A stretch of 64,000 bases of DNA, from assembly GCA_027021365.1 (NCBI GenBank), contig JALUUM010000020.1, positions 62,001 to 126,000 of the forward strand, read 5' to 3'. The translations under genes and the position numbers were made by a program. The DNA is from Spirochaetales bacterium. GTDB taxonomy: Bacteria; Spirochaetota; Spirochaetia; SZUA-6. Under the pieces are notes generated by a model, which saw only the letters and a list, made by a program, of their open reading frames with translations, did no database searches and was not told where the DNA came from. This document shows, one piece after another, positions 45,825 through 55,314 of this stretch (positions within the stretch are counted from its first letter, which is position 1; each line of letters opens with the position of its first letter).

Positions 45825-46487
45825 ATGAAAATTCTTTGCATATCGGATCATATCGATCCGCTGGTGTATAGCCAGTCGATAAAGAGTCGATTCAAAGATG
45901 TGGACCTGATAATAAGCAGTGGCGATCTCCCCTTGAGATACTACGATTTTATCGTATCGAATCTCAACAAGCCCCTTGTCTTTGTTTTTGGTAATCACAA
46001 TTTGAAGAGAATACATTTCTACAAGCCTCAGTACAGGTCCCAGCTCGGTGCCCTGTATGACCTTGCAAGCTTCCACGGGGTAGGAGCAATCTACCTTGGG
46101 GGCAGGGTAAAGATGGTTAAGGGGTTGATACTTGCCGGCCTCGGGGGTAGCATGTGGTACAACGGAGGGCTCAACCAGTACACTGAGATTGGCATGTTCT
46201 TCCAGATTGTAAGACTGCTGCCCAAGCTACTCTTTCACAGGATTTTTCACGGGCGTTTTCTCGATATTCTTGTAACACACTCACCTCCCTATGGAATCCA
46301 TGATCTTCCCGACAGGTGTCATACGGGATTCAAGGTTTTCCTCTGGTTCATGAAGGTCTTCAAGCCAAGGTACCTCATCCACGGTCATGTGCATCTCTAC
46401 GATAAAAATGCGGAAAGGAGCGAGAAGTATCTTGACACCGAGGTTATTAATGCCTATAACCATTGCTTGATTAACATGGAGGTCTAA
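45825..46487 (+). CDS. Calcineurin-like metallophosphoesterase
   Basis: A 220-residue phosphoesterase: SDHIDP, SSGDLPLRYYDFIV, GNHNL, LGGSMWYNGG, VTHSPPYG and IHGHVHLY supply the usual metal ligands, although SDHID replaces the common SDxHG. ATG 45825 is preferred to TTG 45804. It shares its stop/start base with the next gene. Substrate unknown. Confidence 0.8.
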   Translation: MKILCISDHIDPLVYSQSIKSRFKDVDLIISSGDLPLRYYDFIVSNLNKPLVFVFGNHNLKRIHFYKPQYRSQLGALYDLASFHGVGAIYLGGRVKMVKGLILAGLGGSMWYNGGLNQYTEIGMFFQIVRLLPKLLFHRIFHGRFLDILVTHSPPYGIHDLPDRCHTGFKVFLWFMKVFKPRYLIHGHVHLYDKNAERSEKYLDTEVINAYNHCLINMEV

Positions 46488-47401
46488 TGGCAGATTCGAT
46501 GTATTCTTCAAAGGCAAGAGAAGATTTCAACAAGGCGAGGACACGTGAAATAATCTCTGGTATCCTTAAGAAACTGGTGAGGAGGGAAACTGATCTTCTC
46601 TCCCTCGATTATGCAAAGGAAATGCTGAAACCAAAATCGGAAAATTACAGGGGGATGCAGACAGTGCCAATCTCTCTCATCGTTGGTAGCGAGGGGAGAT
46701 ACAAGGATTTCAACAGTGAATTTCTTCCCAAGCATCAGCATCTCAGGAGCAGATGGGAAAGGGTCGATGTTGCCCACTACAAACAGATAAATCTTCCCCC
46801 GATAAAACTGTACAAGATAGGCGGAGTCTACTTCGTGAGGGACGGGAACCACAGGGTTTCCGTTGCCAGGATGCAGGGAGTGGAATTCGTAGATGCCGAA
46901 GTGATAGAATTAACCTCGGAGATAGAGTTGAAACCCGGCATGACAAGGGAAGAACTAAAGCGGGAAGTTATCAAGTATGAGAAAGAGAAGTTCTACCGGG
47001 CAACAGGAATGGAGAAGTACAGGGATAGATGCAACCTCAATTTCACTGCTCCCGGAAGGTATGATGACATCGTGAAGCATATCAACGAACACAGGCTCTT
47101 TCTCGAGGGAAGGGATCACAGGGAGGTGAGTTTCGAAGAGGCTATGCTCTCCTGGTGTGAGAATGTGTATAAACCGGTGGTGGAAATCATACGTAAGGAA
47201 AAGATGCTCTCAAGGTTTCCCGGAAGGACAGAGGCAGACCTCTACGTGTGGATATTAAGGCATTGGAACGACCTCAAGAAGAAATGGGGAGAAGACTATT
47301 CTATGGATGATGCCGCACGCGATCTGAACAGGCAGTTCGGGAAAAACCTCCTGGAAAATATTATCAGTTTTTTCCGTGAAATATTTGGAAAGGGTGATTA
47401 A
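46487..47401 (+). CDS. ParB/sulfiredoxin-fold protein (DUF4032-like) of unknown role
   Basis: A 304-residue protein. The segment YFVRDGNHRVSVARMQGVEFVDAEVIEL (about 122-148) is the ParB/sulfiredoxin-like core with GNHRVSVA as the nucleotide-binding loop. The N-terminal helix region and a C-terminal half rich in Arg/Glu helices (RFPGRTEADLYVWILRHWNDLKKKWGEDYS) have no clear domain. I recall GNHRxSVA in DUF4032 proteins. The ATG overlaps the phosphoesterase stop by one base, so the two are likely one operon. Confidence 0.65.
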   Translation: MADSMYSSKAREDFNKARTREIISGILKKLVRRETDLLSLDYAKEMLKPKSENYRGMQTVPISLIVGSEGRYKDFNSEFLPKHQHLRSRWERVDVAHYKQINLPPIKLYKIGGVYFVRDGNHRVSVARMQGVEFVDAEVIELTSEIELKPGMTREELKREVIKYEKEKFYRATGMEKYRDRCNLNFTAPGRYDDIVKHINEHRLFLEGRDHREVSFEEAMLSWCENVYKPVVEIIRKEKMLSRFPGRTEADLYVWILRHWNDLKKKWGEDYSMDDAARDLNRQFGKNLLENIISFFREIFGKGD

Positions 47402-47424
47402 CCTGAGATTGCTTGTTTCATCAT

Positions 47425-48042
47425 CTAACCTTCCGGTTTGAGAATCCTCACCTCACCCTTGCAGAGATTCCTGAACTTTTCGGCATCGCTTATGCTGCCC
47501 ACTATTTTGCCATAGTGCATTGGAACAGAGTACTGCAAGGGTGATACTGCCTCTACTGCTCTTGCCGCTTCTTCCGGATTCATCGTATAGGTTCCGCCAA
47601 TGGGAACGAGGAAGATATCGGGATTCAAACCCTTCATTTCCGGTATGAAATCGGTATCACCGGGGTGATAGATACTCTGTGAAAGATAGATGATATAACC
47701 GACCCATCCGTTTTTTTTCGGGTGAAATGGTTTTCCGATATTGTATGCGGGAACCGTCCTGAACCTCAGTTTTCCCTCTATGTACTCTTTGCCGGGTTCT
47801 ACGGTTATTATTTCAGAGGTAAGCGTTGCAAGCTTTTCCTTACAATCAGGCGGTGCGACTATCTTCGTTCTCTGCGTATCATAAATCTTCTCGATATCTT
47901 CCGGAGAACAGTGATCGTAGTGTGAATGAGTTATGAAAATGTAATCCACTGTGGAATCATACGAGATATCGAAGGGATCAATTGCCACGGCAGGCTCATC
48001 CTCTATGACAAAGGATGCATGACCTAGAAATCTTAGTTTCAT
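47425..48042 (-). CDS. Metallo-beta-lactamase-fold hydrolase (UPF0173-like)
   Basis: A 205-residue protein. The MBL motif is THSHYDHCSPED (HxHxDH, residues 39-44 region), and HPGDTDF supplies a second metal ligand. LRFLGHASFVIE at the N-terminus is typical of UPF0173. It acts as a metal-dependent hydrolase of unknown substrate. It is the last of a long minus-strand group, five bases after the ParB-like gene. Confidence 0.85.
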   Translation of the reverse strand: MKLRFLGHASFVIEDEPAVAIDPFDISYDSTVDYIFITHSHYDHCSPEDIEKIYDTQRTKIVAPPDCKEKLATLTSEIITVEPGKEYIEGKLRFRTVPAYNIGKPFHPKKNGWVGYIIYLSQSIYHPGDTDFIPEMKGLNPDIFLVPIGGTYTMNPEEAARAVEAVSPLQYSVPMHYGKIVGSISDAEKFRNLCKGEVRILKPEG

Positions 48043-48046
48043 AAGG

Positions 48047-48445
48047 CTACCTCCCTGTTAGAAATTTTATCAATTTTTCTATCAAACCCTTGATAAACTT
48101 CAATATTCTCACTATCAGGTTAGGCCTTTTCAGCCTTTCGAGTTTGTATATACCTTCGGAAAGTTCTTCCTCGGTTAGTTTTTTTCTCTGGATGTTTTCC
48201 TCCATTTCAATCTCGAGCTTTTCAAGGTCATTATTCTTGTCCACTACTATGGCATTTATTGTCTGCCAGTTAAGGCGCTTGGCAGCTTCCAGTCGCCTCT
48301 CGCCGGCTAAGAGTTCATTTTTTCTGTTGATGATTATTGGTGTCAACTGGCCATATTTTCTGAAGCTTTCTACCAGTGCATCTATATCACCCAGATCCTT
48401 CCGTATCCTGTTTTTCACTACTATGGAAGATATCCTGACCTGCAC
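48047..48445 (-). CDS. Small ParB-like protein with amphipathic C-terminal tail
   Basis: A 132-residue protein with one ParB N-domain: VRISSIVVKNRIRKDLGDIDALVESF, GQLTPIIINRKNELLAGERRLEAAKRL and a helix with EENIQRKKLTEEELSEGI. There is no HTH, so it is not a chromosome-segregation ParB. The tail (RPNLIVRILKFIKGLIEKLIKFLTGR, last 26 residues) is a basic amphipathic helix that could bind a membrane. GTG 48445 with AGGAAGGG before it overlaps the gcvPB stop region; an upstream ATG at 48526 is less likely. Confidence 0.7.
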   Translation of the reverse strand: MQVRISSIVVKNRIRKDLGDIDALVESFRKYGQLTPIIINRKNELLAGERRLEAAKRLNWQTINAIVVDKNNDLEKLEIEMEENIQRKKLTEEELSEGIYKLERLKRPNLIVRILKFIKGLIEKLIKFLTGR

Positions 48446-48446
48446 T

Positions 48447-49928
48447 TTACCCTTCCTGTTTGTCCGGCCGTCTTTCCGGCAGGGAGAAAGCCTTGAGTAT
48501 CGGTTTCCTGTTGGCTGTGGTTTCATCGGGCCTTCCTACCGGTGTATTATGGGGTGCATCATGGAGAATGCTGGGATTCTTCTTAGCCTCTTCGGCTATC
48601 TTTTCCATCACAGATGCGAAATCATCGAGGTTTTCAACTGTCTCAGACTCCGTCGGTTCTATCATAAGGGCTTCTTTCACTATTAGCGGAAAGTAAATGG
48701 TAGGTGCGTGAAGCCCGAAATCGAGGATTCTCTTTGCTATGTCGATAGTCCTTATACCGTACTGTTTTTTCAGATTGGAAGCGGATAGCACGAATTCATG
48801 CATGGTAGCAGCCCGATAGGGATCCTCAAACAGATGTGAAATCTTCTTTTTCAGATAGCTGGCATTGAGAACGGCATGTTTACTTACCCTCTTCAAGCCG
48901 GAAAAACCGTTTGATCGAATGTAGAGGAGGGCTCTTAACAGTATCAGAAAATTCCCGTGAAAAGCACGCATCTTTCCTATGGATGTTTCTCTGTGTGAGT
49001 AATCGAAGAAGTATCTCTCCTCATTCTTGCCCACAGTGGGATAGGGTAGGAAGGGCTTAAGCCTTTCCTTAACCGCAACGGGTCCTGCACCTGGTCCTCC
49101 TGTCCCGTGGGGGGTGGAAAATGTCTTGTGGAGGTTGAAGTGCACCATGTCAAAACCCATGTCACCGGGGCGTACATATCCCATGATTGCATTCATATTG
49201 GCTCCGTCGTAGTACAGTAGGCCACCCTTTTCATGAACAATCGAGGCAACCTCCTCGATCTCGTTTTCAAAGATGCCCAGCGTATTGGGATTGGTAATCA
49301 TAAGGGCTGCCACTTCGTCATCCATGTTCTCCTTTAGTGACTTCGTATCGATGGTCCCCCTCTCGTTGGAAGGCAGTGTAACAACACGGTACCCGCACAT
49401 CGCTGCAGTGGCCGGGTTTGTACCGTGAGAGGAATCGGGTACCAGGATTTTCTTCCTGGGGTTACCCTGTGCCGTATGATATGCCCTGGAGATAAGTATG
49501 CCTGTAAGCTCTCCGTGGGCGCCTGCAGCCGGTTGCAGCGTAATGCCATCCATGCCACTCAAGAGTTTCAAATCTTCGCCGAGTTGATACATTATCTTGA
49601 GGGCTCCCTGAATTGTGGATTCATCCTGGTACGGGTGGAGATTTAAGAAGGCAGGATCTCTTGCTATTTTTTCATTTATCTTGGGGTTGTACTTCATTGT
49701 GCATGAACCAAGGGGATACATGCCTGTATCGACGCCATAGTTGAGGTTTGAAAGGCGCACGAAGTGTCTTACTACCTGGTTTTCCGGAACGGATGGCAGG
49801 TTGAGAGGCCTTTCCCGTTTCATTTTTTCAGGAATAAAGGATAGATCTCTTTCCTCGGGTACGTAGTTTCCGGACCTCCCATCTCTGCTCAACTGAAAGA
49901 TAAGTTTTTCAACTTGCATTGTATTCAT
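48447..49928 (-). CDS. gcvPB: Glycine dehydrogenase subunit 2 (PLP-binding P-protein)
   Basis: A 493-residue C-terminal half of the split P-protein. The PLP lysine is in HFNLHKTFSTPHGTGGPGAGP. Family features are PLGSCTMKYNPK and DSSHGTNPATAA. With GcvPA, GcvH and GcvT it decarboxylates glycine. It overlaps gcvPA by four bases. The whole set is in the order gcvT-gcvH-gcvPA-gcvPB on the minus strand. Confidence 0.95.
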   Translation of the reverse strand: MNTMQVEKLIFQLSRDGRSGNYVPEERDLSFIPEKMKRERPLNLPSVPENQVVRHFVRLSNLNYGVDTGMYPLGSCTMKYNPKINEKIARDPAFLNLHPYQDESTIQGALKIMYQLGEDLKLLSGMDGITLQPAAGAHGELTGILISRAYHTAQGNPRKKILVPDSSHGTNPATAAMCGYRVVTLPSNERGTIDTKSLKENMDDEVAALMITNPNTLGIFENEIEEVASIVHEKGGLLYYDGANMNAIMGYVRPGDMGFDMVHFNLHKTFSTPHGTGGPGAGPVAVKERLKPFLPYPTVGKNEERYFFDYSHRETSIGKMRAFHGNFLILLRALLYIRSNGFSGLKRVSKHAVLNASYLKKKISHLFEDPYRAATMHEFVLSASNLKKQYGIRTIDIAKRILDFGLHAPTIYFPLIVKEALMIEPTESETVENLDDFASVMEKIAEEAKKNPSILHDAPHNTPVGRPDETTANRKPILKAFSLPERRPDKQEG

Positions 49929-51262
49929 AAGGAAGCCTCCTCTATAGCACGTATCAGCAGGTTCATTCCCTCTTCACTGTTCATTTCCGTTGTATTGAAG
50001 AGGTAGAGGTTCTCCATGTCCGGGAAAAACCTTTCCAGATTCAGCGGACCAAGGATTCGGTATCTTTTCAGGCTCTCATTGAACCTCTCCGGATCTATAT
50101 CGAGTCGCCCGAGAAATTCATGAAAGAAGCGAGCATCCCTATAGACGGGAGAAAAACCTTTGAGTTGCGAGAGTTTTTCTAAGAGCAAATGGCTGTTTTT
50201 CATTGAAAGAAGCGCTGCTCCCTCTATACCTCTGTTACCCATGAGACTCAAATAGACAGTTGCCCTTATCGCAGAGAGGGCATGGTTGGAACAGATATTA
50301 GAGGTGGCACGCTCCCTCCTGATATGCTGCTCCCGGGCGGAAAGTGTCATTGTAAATGCCCTCTTCCCCGAGTTGTCGTATGTGGCGCCGACAAGTCTTC
50401 CCGGTATGTAGTGGAGATATTCACTGGTACAGGTGATGAAACCAAGGTATGGCCCGCCGAAAGAGAGTGGTATACCGAAAGACTGGGCATCCCCGCAGCA
50501 AATATCAACGGAATACTCTCCCGGTGTCTTCAATACGGATAGAGAAAGAGCTTCGTTTGTAACGTATATGAGTGCGGAATCCGGGAATCCTTTTCTTATG
50601 GGTTCAAAGTCTTCTATGATACCGAAAAAATTTGGATTTTGTATAACCACGGAAGAAACAGCATCGGGGTCTTCTTTGCTCAGAGCTTCCATGGAAGTTT
50701 TTCCCGAGGACAGAGGAATCAATTCGACTTCCAGCTCTGTATTCCTGAGGTAGGTCTTCACTGTTTCGATGTACTCCGGATGTAAACCGCTTGAGATGAG
50801 GACCTTCTTCCTTTTATTAAAACGCATGGCCATTAGTATTGATTCCGCCGTAGCCGATGCACCATCATACATGGACGCATTGGAGACATCTAACCCCGTA
50901 AGGTCACACATCATTGTCTGGTACTCGAAGATTGTCTGGAGAGTTCCCTGGCTCACCTCGGGCTGGTAAGGTGTATAAGCAGTATAAAATTCCTGTCTCG
51001 ATGTCACCTCGTCCACCGCTGCAGGTATGAAATGGTTGTATGCACCTGCGCCCTTGAAGGATTCTCTAAAGGTGAGTACATCGGAGGCTATGGATTCGAA
51101 TTCCGAAACAAGCTGAGATTCATTCAAGGGTCCCTCGATTGCCAGATCATCCTTTAACCTCAAGGGTTCCGGTATGGATGAAAATAGGCTGTCAATGGAA
51201 TCGAGACCAAGGAATTTCAACATTTTTTCTTCGTCTCGAATTGAATGGTTGTGATACGACAT
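49925..51262 (-). CDS. gcvPA: Glycine dehydrogenase subunit 1
   Basis: A 445-residue N-terminal half of the split P-protein: SYHNHSIRDEEKMLKFLGLDSIDSLFSSIP opening, GAGAYNHFIPAAVDEV, QPEVSQGTLQTIFEYQTMM and SFGGPYLGFIT. It forms the a2b2 P-protein with GcvPB. It overlaps gcvH's stop by one base and gcvPB by four. Confidence 0.95.
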   Translation of the reverse strand: MSYHNHSIRDEEKMLKFLGLDSIDSLFSSIPEPLRLKDDLAIEGPLNESQLVSEFESIASDVLTFRESFKGAGAYNHFIPAAVDEVTSRQEFYTAYTPYQPEVSQGTLQTIFEYQTMMCDLTGLDVSNASMYDGASATAESILMAMRFNKRKKVLISSGLHPEYIETVKTYLRNTELEVELIPLSSGKTSMEALSKEDPDAVSSVVIQNPNFFGIIEDFEPIRKGFPDSALIYVTNEALSLSVLKTPGEYSVDICCGDAQSFGIPLSFGGPYLGFITCTSEYLHYIPGRLVGATYDNSGKRAFTMTLSAREQHIRRERATSNICSNHALSAIRATVYLSLMGNRGIEGAALLSMKNSHLLLEKLSQLKGFSPVYRDARFFHEFLGRLDIDPERFNESLKRYRILGPLNLERFFPDMENLYLFNTTEMNSEEGMNLLIRAIEEASL

Positions 51263-51642
51263 TACTCTTCCTCTACCATTTTATTGTACTGATCCTCACT
51301 CATCAATTTTTCGAGTTCTTCCGGGTTACTCATCTCCAGTACGAATATCCAGCCTTCACCGAGAGGATCCTTGTTTATGATTTCGCAGTTTTCCTCCTTT
51401 CTCAATTTCTCATTGACTTCGACAACCTTTCCGGAAACGGGAGCGTATATCTCGCTGGAAGATTTGAGAGAATCGATTGAACAAACCGCTTCTCCCTTTT
51501 TTACCTCTTTTCCTATTTCTGGTAGCTCGACATAGGCTATGTCACCCAATTCACCCTGTGCGAAATCAGAAATTCCCACTCTTACACGATTTTCTTCCCT
51601 CAAAACCCATTCATGGTCTTCTGTGTAAAGATATTCAGCCAT
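51262..51642 (-). CDS. gcvH: Glycine cleavage H protein
   Basis: A 126-residue H protein. The lipoyl lysine is in DSLKSSSEIYAPVSGKV; YTEDHEWVLREE and the helix EWxFxLEMSNPEELE also fit. It carries the aminomethyl group. AGGAGG sits seven bases before ATG 51642; the frame is open further upstream but that is inside gcvT. Confidence 0.94.
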   Translation of the reverse strand: MAEYLYTEDHEWVLREENRVRVGISDFAQGELGDIAYVELPEIGKEVKKGEAVCSIDSLKSSSEIYAPVSGKVVEVNEKLRKEENCEIINKDPLGEGWIFVLEMSNPEELEKLMSEDQYNKMVEEE

Positions 51643-51653
51643 TAAGTTACCTC

Positions 51654-52748
51654 CTATTTGTTTCCTTTGTAGAAAGGAAGTGATGTGATTTTGCAATCCA
51701 ACTGCCTTCCCCTCTGTTTGATACCAATAATATTTCCCATTTCAATATGCCCCGTGTCCAGATAGGCCATTCCGATTGTCTTTTTTAGGAAAGGCCCATA
51801 GGTAGCACTTGTCACTATTCCTATGGTTTCTCCATCCTTGGAGATAACAGGGTCTCCGTGCCTGGGAATACCTCTGCTTACAGCTTCAAAACCAACGAGT
51901 CGTACTTTGGTACCGTTTTTTTTCTGTTCCTCAAGCACTTTCTTTCCTATGTAATCGATTCCATCCTTATCCTTGACAGCCCAGGAAAGGCCAGCCTCGA
52001 TGGGGGTGTGTTTCTCATCTATATCGTTTCCGTATAGCATGTAAGAGGCCTCTATCCTAAGGGTGTCCCTTGCCCCGAGACCACATGGAGTGATCTCCTC
52101 TCCTCCCTTTTCGAGGAGCAGACTCCAGATTTCTACAGCCTTTTCATTGTCCATTATTATTTCGAATCCATCTTCACCCGTGTAACCGGTGCGTGAAAGG
52201 ATTATCTCGGTAGCGCCGTACTTCTCGTTGGTAAACCGGAAATGAGAGGGCATGGAAGAGGGTGCAAGGGCCTCCTGTACGATAGCGGGTGCTTTCGGAC
52301 CCTGGACGGCTATCATGGACAATGTTTCGGAGAGATTTTCAACCTTCAGATTGCCGAAAGCACGGGCGTGTTCTTGGATCCAGGAAAAATCCTTCTCGAT
52401 GTTGGAGGCATTGACGACGATAAAAAAATGATCTGAACTGTAGCGCATGATAATGACATCATCGATGATTCCTCCGTCTTCTCTGCACATCAGTGAATAG
52501 AAGGCCTTACCGTCCTCTATTCTTGAAGCATCGTTTGTAAAGACATACTGGACGAATGGAAGAGCGTCACTTCCCCTGATATCGATTTCGCCCATGTGGG
52601 AGACGTCAAAGATTCCGGCTCTTTCCCTTACCGCATTGTGTTCCTCTTTCATTGATGTGTAACTGATCGGAAGATCAAAACCTGCGAAGTCAACTATCTT
52701 TGCCTTAAGCCTTAAATGTTCTTCGTACAGGGGTGTTTTCTTTCCCAT
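51654..52748 (-). CDS. gcvT: Aminomethyltransferase (T protein)
   Basis: A 364-residue T protein. Features: LPISYTSMKEEHNAVRERAGIFDVSHMGEI, DGGIIDDVIIMRYS, the ATG(Y)TGEDGFE segment SRTGYTGEDGFEII, and a C-terminal barrel. It moves the methylene to tetrahydrofolate. It lies only 29 bases after the PBP1A stop, so there is no room for a glycine riboswitch in front of it. The L protein and lipoate genes are not in the window. Confidence 0.95.
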   Translation of the reverse strand: MGKKTPLYEEHLRLKAKIVDFAGFDLPISYTSMKEEHNAVRERAGIFDVSHMGEIDIRGSDALPFVQYVFTNDASRIEDGKAFYSLMCREDGGIIDDVIIMRYSSDHFFIVVNASNIEKDFSWIQEHARAFGNLKVENLSETLSMIAVQGPKAPAIVQEALAPSSMPSHFRFTNEKYGATEIILSRTGYTGEDGFEIIMDNEKAVEIWSLLLEKGGEEITPCGLGARDTLRIEASYMLYGNDIDEKHTPIEAGLSWAVKDKDGIDYIGKKVLEEQKKNGTKVRLVGFEAVSRGIPRHGDPVISKDGETIGIVTSATYGPFLKKTIGMAYLDTGHIEMGNIIGIKQRGRQLDCKITSLPFYKGNK

Positions 52749-52777
52749 TTGCCTTTCCTATCTTTCCATTCTCATTT

Positions 52778-55270
52778 TCAATCGAGAAGCGGATTTCCCG
52801 TACTCGTTTCCCCCTTCTCTTTAGTTTGTCCTCCTCCCTCCGGATTGCTAAGGTCAAAGGTGGAGTCTGGCAGATTAAATGTGTCCAGTGGCAGTTCTCC
52901 GGGGAGGAGAGAATTCCTTATGTTGTTCTCGATGGTCTCTTTCTTCTTTGCCTCATATTCACAGAGTGTACAGAATTCCTTCGGTTCGGTTCCGGAGAGA
53001 AAGGGGAGTTTTATCGTATCTTTACAGTACTCAGTTGGCAACTTTCCGGATAGGCTGCAAACAGTTACCTCCCGGATACCACTGTCAGGTTTCTTGAAAT
53101 CCAATACGGGTAGATTCTTGTGAACTTCCTTCATGTACTTTGCCCATACCGGACCGGCGGATACGGCACCGGAAAGATTTACACCGAGGGAATGACCCCT
53201 CTCATCAAATCCGAACCACAGGGCTGTCGTTATCTGGGGAGTGAATCCCACCGTCCATGCATCTGACCAGTTCTGTGTTGTCCCGGTTTTGCCGGCAATC
53301 GGTCGGTCAAAACCGCCCACGGTGGAAGCTGCCCATCTTAGAGTTCCGGTTTTTACCACCCTCTCCAAGAGGTCTGTCATTATATAGGCCACCTGAGGGG
53401 ACATTATCCTTAGATCTTTTCCCTTCTTTTTCTGCTGAAGGCGAAGCTGCTTTTCCGGTTCGAGTATTATCTTTCCATTTCTGTCTTCCACATACCTTAT
53501 AGCTATGGGATCTACCTCGATTCCCTCATTGGGGAATGTTGCAAAGGCCCTTGCCATTTGAAGGGGAGAAACCGTGATTACCCCTAATCCCAGAGGGTAC
53601 TTCCTCGGAAAGGTTTTTTCAATCTCCTTGGGGTCGGTGATTCCAAGCATCCTGCTTGCCCTCTTTATGGCGGTATCGAAACCTATACCGTCAAGGACCT
53701 TTAGCGAAGGAACGTTCATCGAGTGGGCCAGGGCGTACCAGAGTAGAACTCTCCCTTTCCACTCTCCCTTGTAGTTTAGCGGTGTATACTCTGTACCGTC
53801 ATCATTCCAGAATACTACAGGTGCGTCTATTATCATCGTAGCAGGGGTAAATTTTCTGGAAGTGATAGCCGCAGAATAGTAGAGAGGTTTGAATGATGAT
53901 CCTGGTTGAACCTTGGATTGTGTTGCCCTGTTAAACTGGTTGGTGCTTTCGAATTTCTTGCCGCCTACCATTGCATAGATATAGCCCTTTCTGGAATCTA
54001 TCGAGATCAGCGCTCCTTCTACCTCGGTTTTCTGTGATTCTTTTTCCTTTATCTTGTAGGCCACCTTTGTCGTGTACCTCAGCTCATTCATGTTGAAAAG
54101 ATCTGCAACGATGTCGACCACGGGATTGAGATCACTCAGGTACATGTTCTTTGCAAGTCTCTGCTGCCTTCTCCCTGCTACTCTCAGGTCATCTATGTTG
54201 AAGCCCAGTGAGAGCAGGTCTATTATATTAAGGAATGTCTCATCGGCATATCTCAGCCTGTTGGATGTTTCCAGTTGATACCTCGCATTCACCCTTTTTA
54301 TACCTTGCCGCATCACCTTCTCTGCAATTTGCTGGTAATCCAGATCGAGAGTTGTATGAACGACTAGTCCGGCCTTGTATATATCCATGGAACCGAAAAG
54401 CATGTCCTCGAGTTTTTGCCTTACATACTCACTAAAATAGGGGGCTCTGTCCTCCCTGTCTATGAAAGCGGTGGATATGTTTGTCCTTGTGTAGTCGTAG
54501 TTCTCCCAGAATTGCTCAAAGGAGAGATCCGCCTCCTCCTTTGTCAGGTAACCGAGTTCAACCATCTGGTCGAGAATCTCTCGTTGTCTCTTCCTTGCTC
54601 GGTTGGGGTGATTGATAGGTGAGTAGTAACCGGGACTTGCCAGCTGGATGACCAGCATTGCGGCTTCTGCCGGTGTTATCTCACGAACAGAGTGCTTGAA
54701 GTAGAATTGGGATGCTGCCTCGACTCCGTAGGTATTGTGGCCAAAATACATCTGGTTCAAATACATTTCCAGTATTTCGTTCTTGGAGTATCTTCGTTCC
54801 AGTTGAAGTGCCCACCAGAGTTCAACGAGTTTTCTTTTCAGAGAGATTTCCGACCTGTCCGCATATAGGGTTCCCGCAAGCTGCTGTGTTATGGTACTGC
54901 CCCCCTGAAAGAACTGGCCGGTAACTATGTGCCAGGCTGCTTTTATTACATCCACTATTCTGAATCCATGGTGCTCATAGAAATGCCTGTCCTCCCTGGT
55001 AAGGACCGCATCTATAAGAGCCCTTGGAATCTCGTCGATAGATACTATTTCTCTCTTCTCTGTAGAGAATAGCTCTGTAATGAGTCTTCCCTTTATATCG
55101 AGTATCTGTGTGGGTAAAGCGGGGGCCTGGGTCTTGAAAGCCTCGCTCATATCTATGTTTTTGGTTGCGGCAAGGGCTATGCCCAGTAATGTGCCGATTA
55201 TTACGGCGAAAAACATCAATATACCCAGCAGTATTCCGGGTAAAAGGTGTCGCATCTTCTGTGATTTCAT
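52778..55270 (-). CDS. Penicillin-binding protein 1A (bifunctional)
   Basis: An 830-residue class A PBP. TM anchor at about 8-34. The GT51 domain has TREDRHFYEHHG (catalytic Glu) and GGSTITQQLAGTLY plus the RKLVELWWALQLER segment. The transpeptidase has the SxxK motif PGSSFKPLYY, SxN as AHSMN and KTG as AGKTGTTQ. An OB-like insert separates them. The last 30 residues are Pro/Asp-rich. It polymerises and cross-links peptidoglycan. ATG 55270 lacks a ribosome site; a promoter-like pair places transcription start near the ATG itself. ATG 55255 is an alternative. Confidence 0.92.
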   Translation of the reverse strand: MKSQKMRHLLPGILLGILMFFAVIIGTLLGIALAATKNIDMSEAFKTQAPALPTQILDIKGRLITELFSTEKREIVSIDEIPRALIDAVLTREDRHFYEHHGFRIVDVIKAAWHIVTGQFFQGGSTITQQLAGTLYADRSEISLKRKLVELWWALQLERRYSKNEILEMYLNQMYFGHNTYGVEAASQFYFKHSVREITPAEAAMLVIQLASPGYYSPINHPNRARKRQREILDQMVELGYLTKEEADLSFEQFWENYDYTRTNISTAFIDREDRAPYFSEYVRQKLEDMLFGSMDIYKAGLVVHTTLDLDYQQIAEKVMRQGIKRVNARYQLETSNRLRYADETFLNIIDLLSLGFNIDDLRVAGRRQQRLAKNMYLSDLNPVVDIVADLFNMNELRYTTKVAYKIKEKESQKTEVEGALISIDSRKGYIYAMVGGKKFESTNQFNRATQSKVQPGSSFKPLYYSAAITSRKFTPATMIIDAPVVFWNDDGTEYTPLNYKGEWKGRVLLWYALAHSMNVPSLKVLDGIGFDTAIKRASRMLGITDPKEIEKTFPRKYPLGLGVITVSPLQMARAFATFPNEGIEVDPIAIRYVEDRNGKIILEPEKQLRLQQKKKGKDLRIMSPQVAYIMTDLLERVVKTGTLRWAASTVGGFDRPIAGKTGTTQNWSDAWTVGFTPQITTALWFGFDERGHSLGVNLSGAVSAGPVWAKYMKEVHKNLPVLDFKKPDSGIREVTVCSLSGKLPTEYCKDTIKLPFLSGTEPKEFCTLCEYEAKKKETIENNIRNSLLPGELPLDTFNLPDSTFDLSNPEGGGQTKEKGETSTGNPLLD

Positions 55271-55277
55271 CAGAACA

Positions 55278-55306
55278 ATTAAGTGTTTTTTATGTCGATT
55301 TGTCAA
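55278..55306 (-). promoter_or_regulatory. Promoter-like pair of the PBP1A gene, leaderless candidate
   Basis: On the minus strand perfect TTGACA (55306-55301), 17 bases, CTTAAT (55283-55278). The predicted start is about 55271, one base before the ATG, and no ribosome site is present. Confidence 0.5.
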
Positions 55307-55314
55307 GGTACCCT

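Noticed and set aside
52749..52777. Glycine riboswitch before gcvT
   Set aside because: Only 29 bases separate the PBP1A stop and gcvT, far too short for the aptamer.
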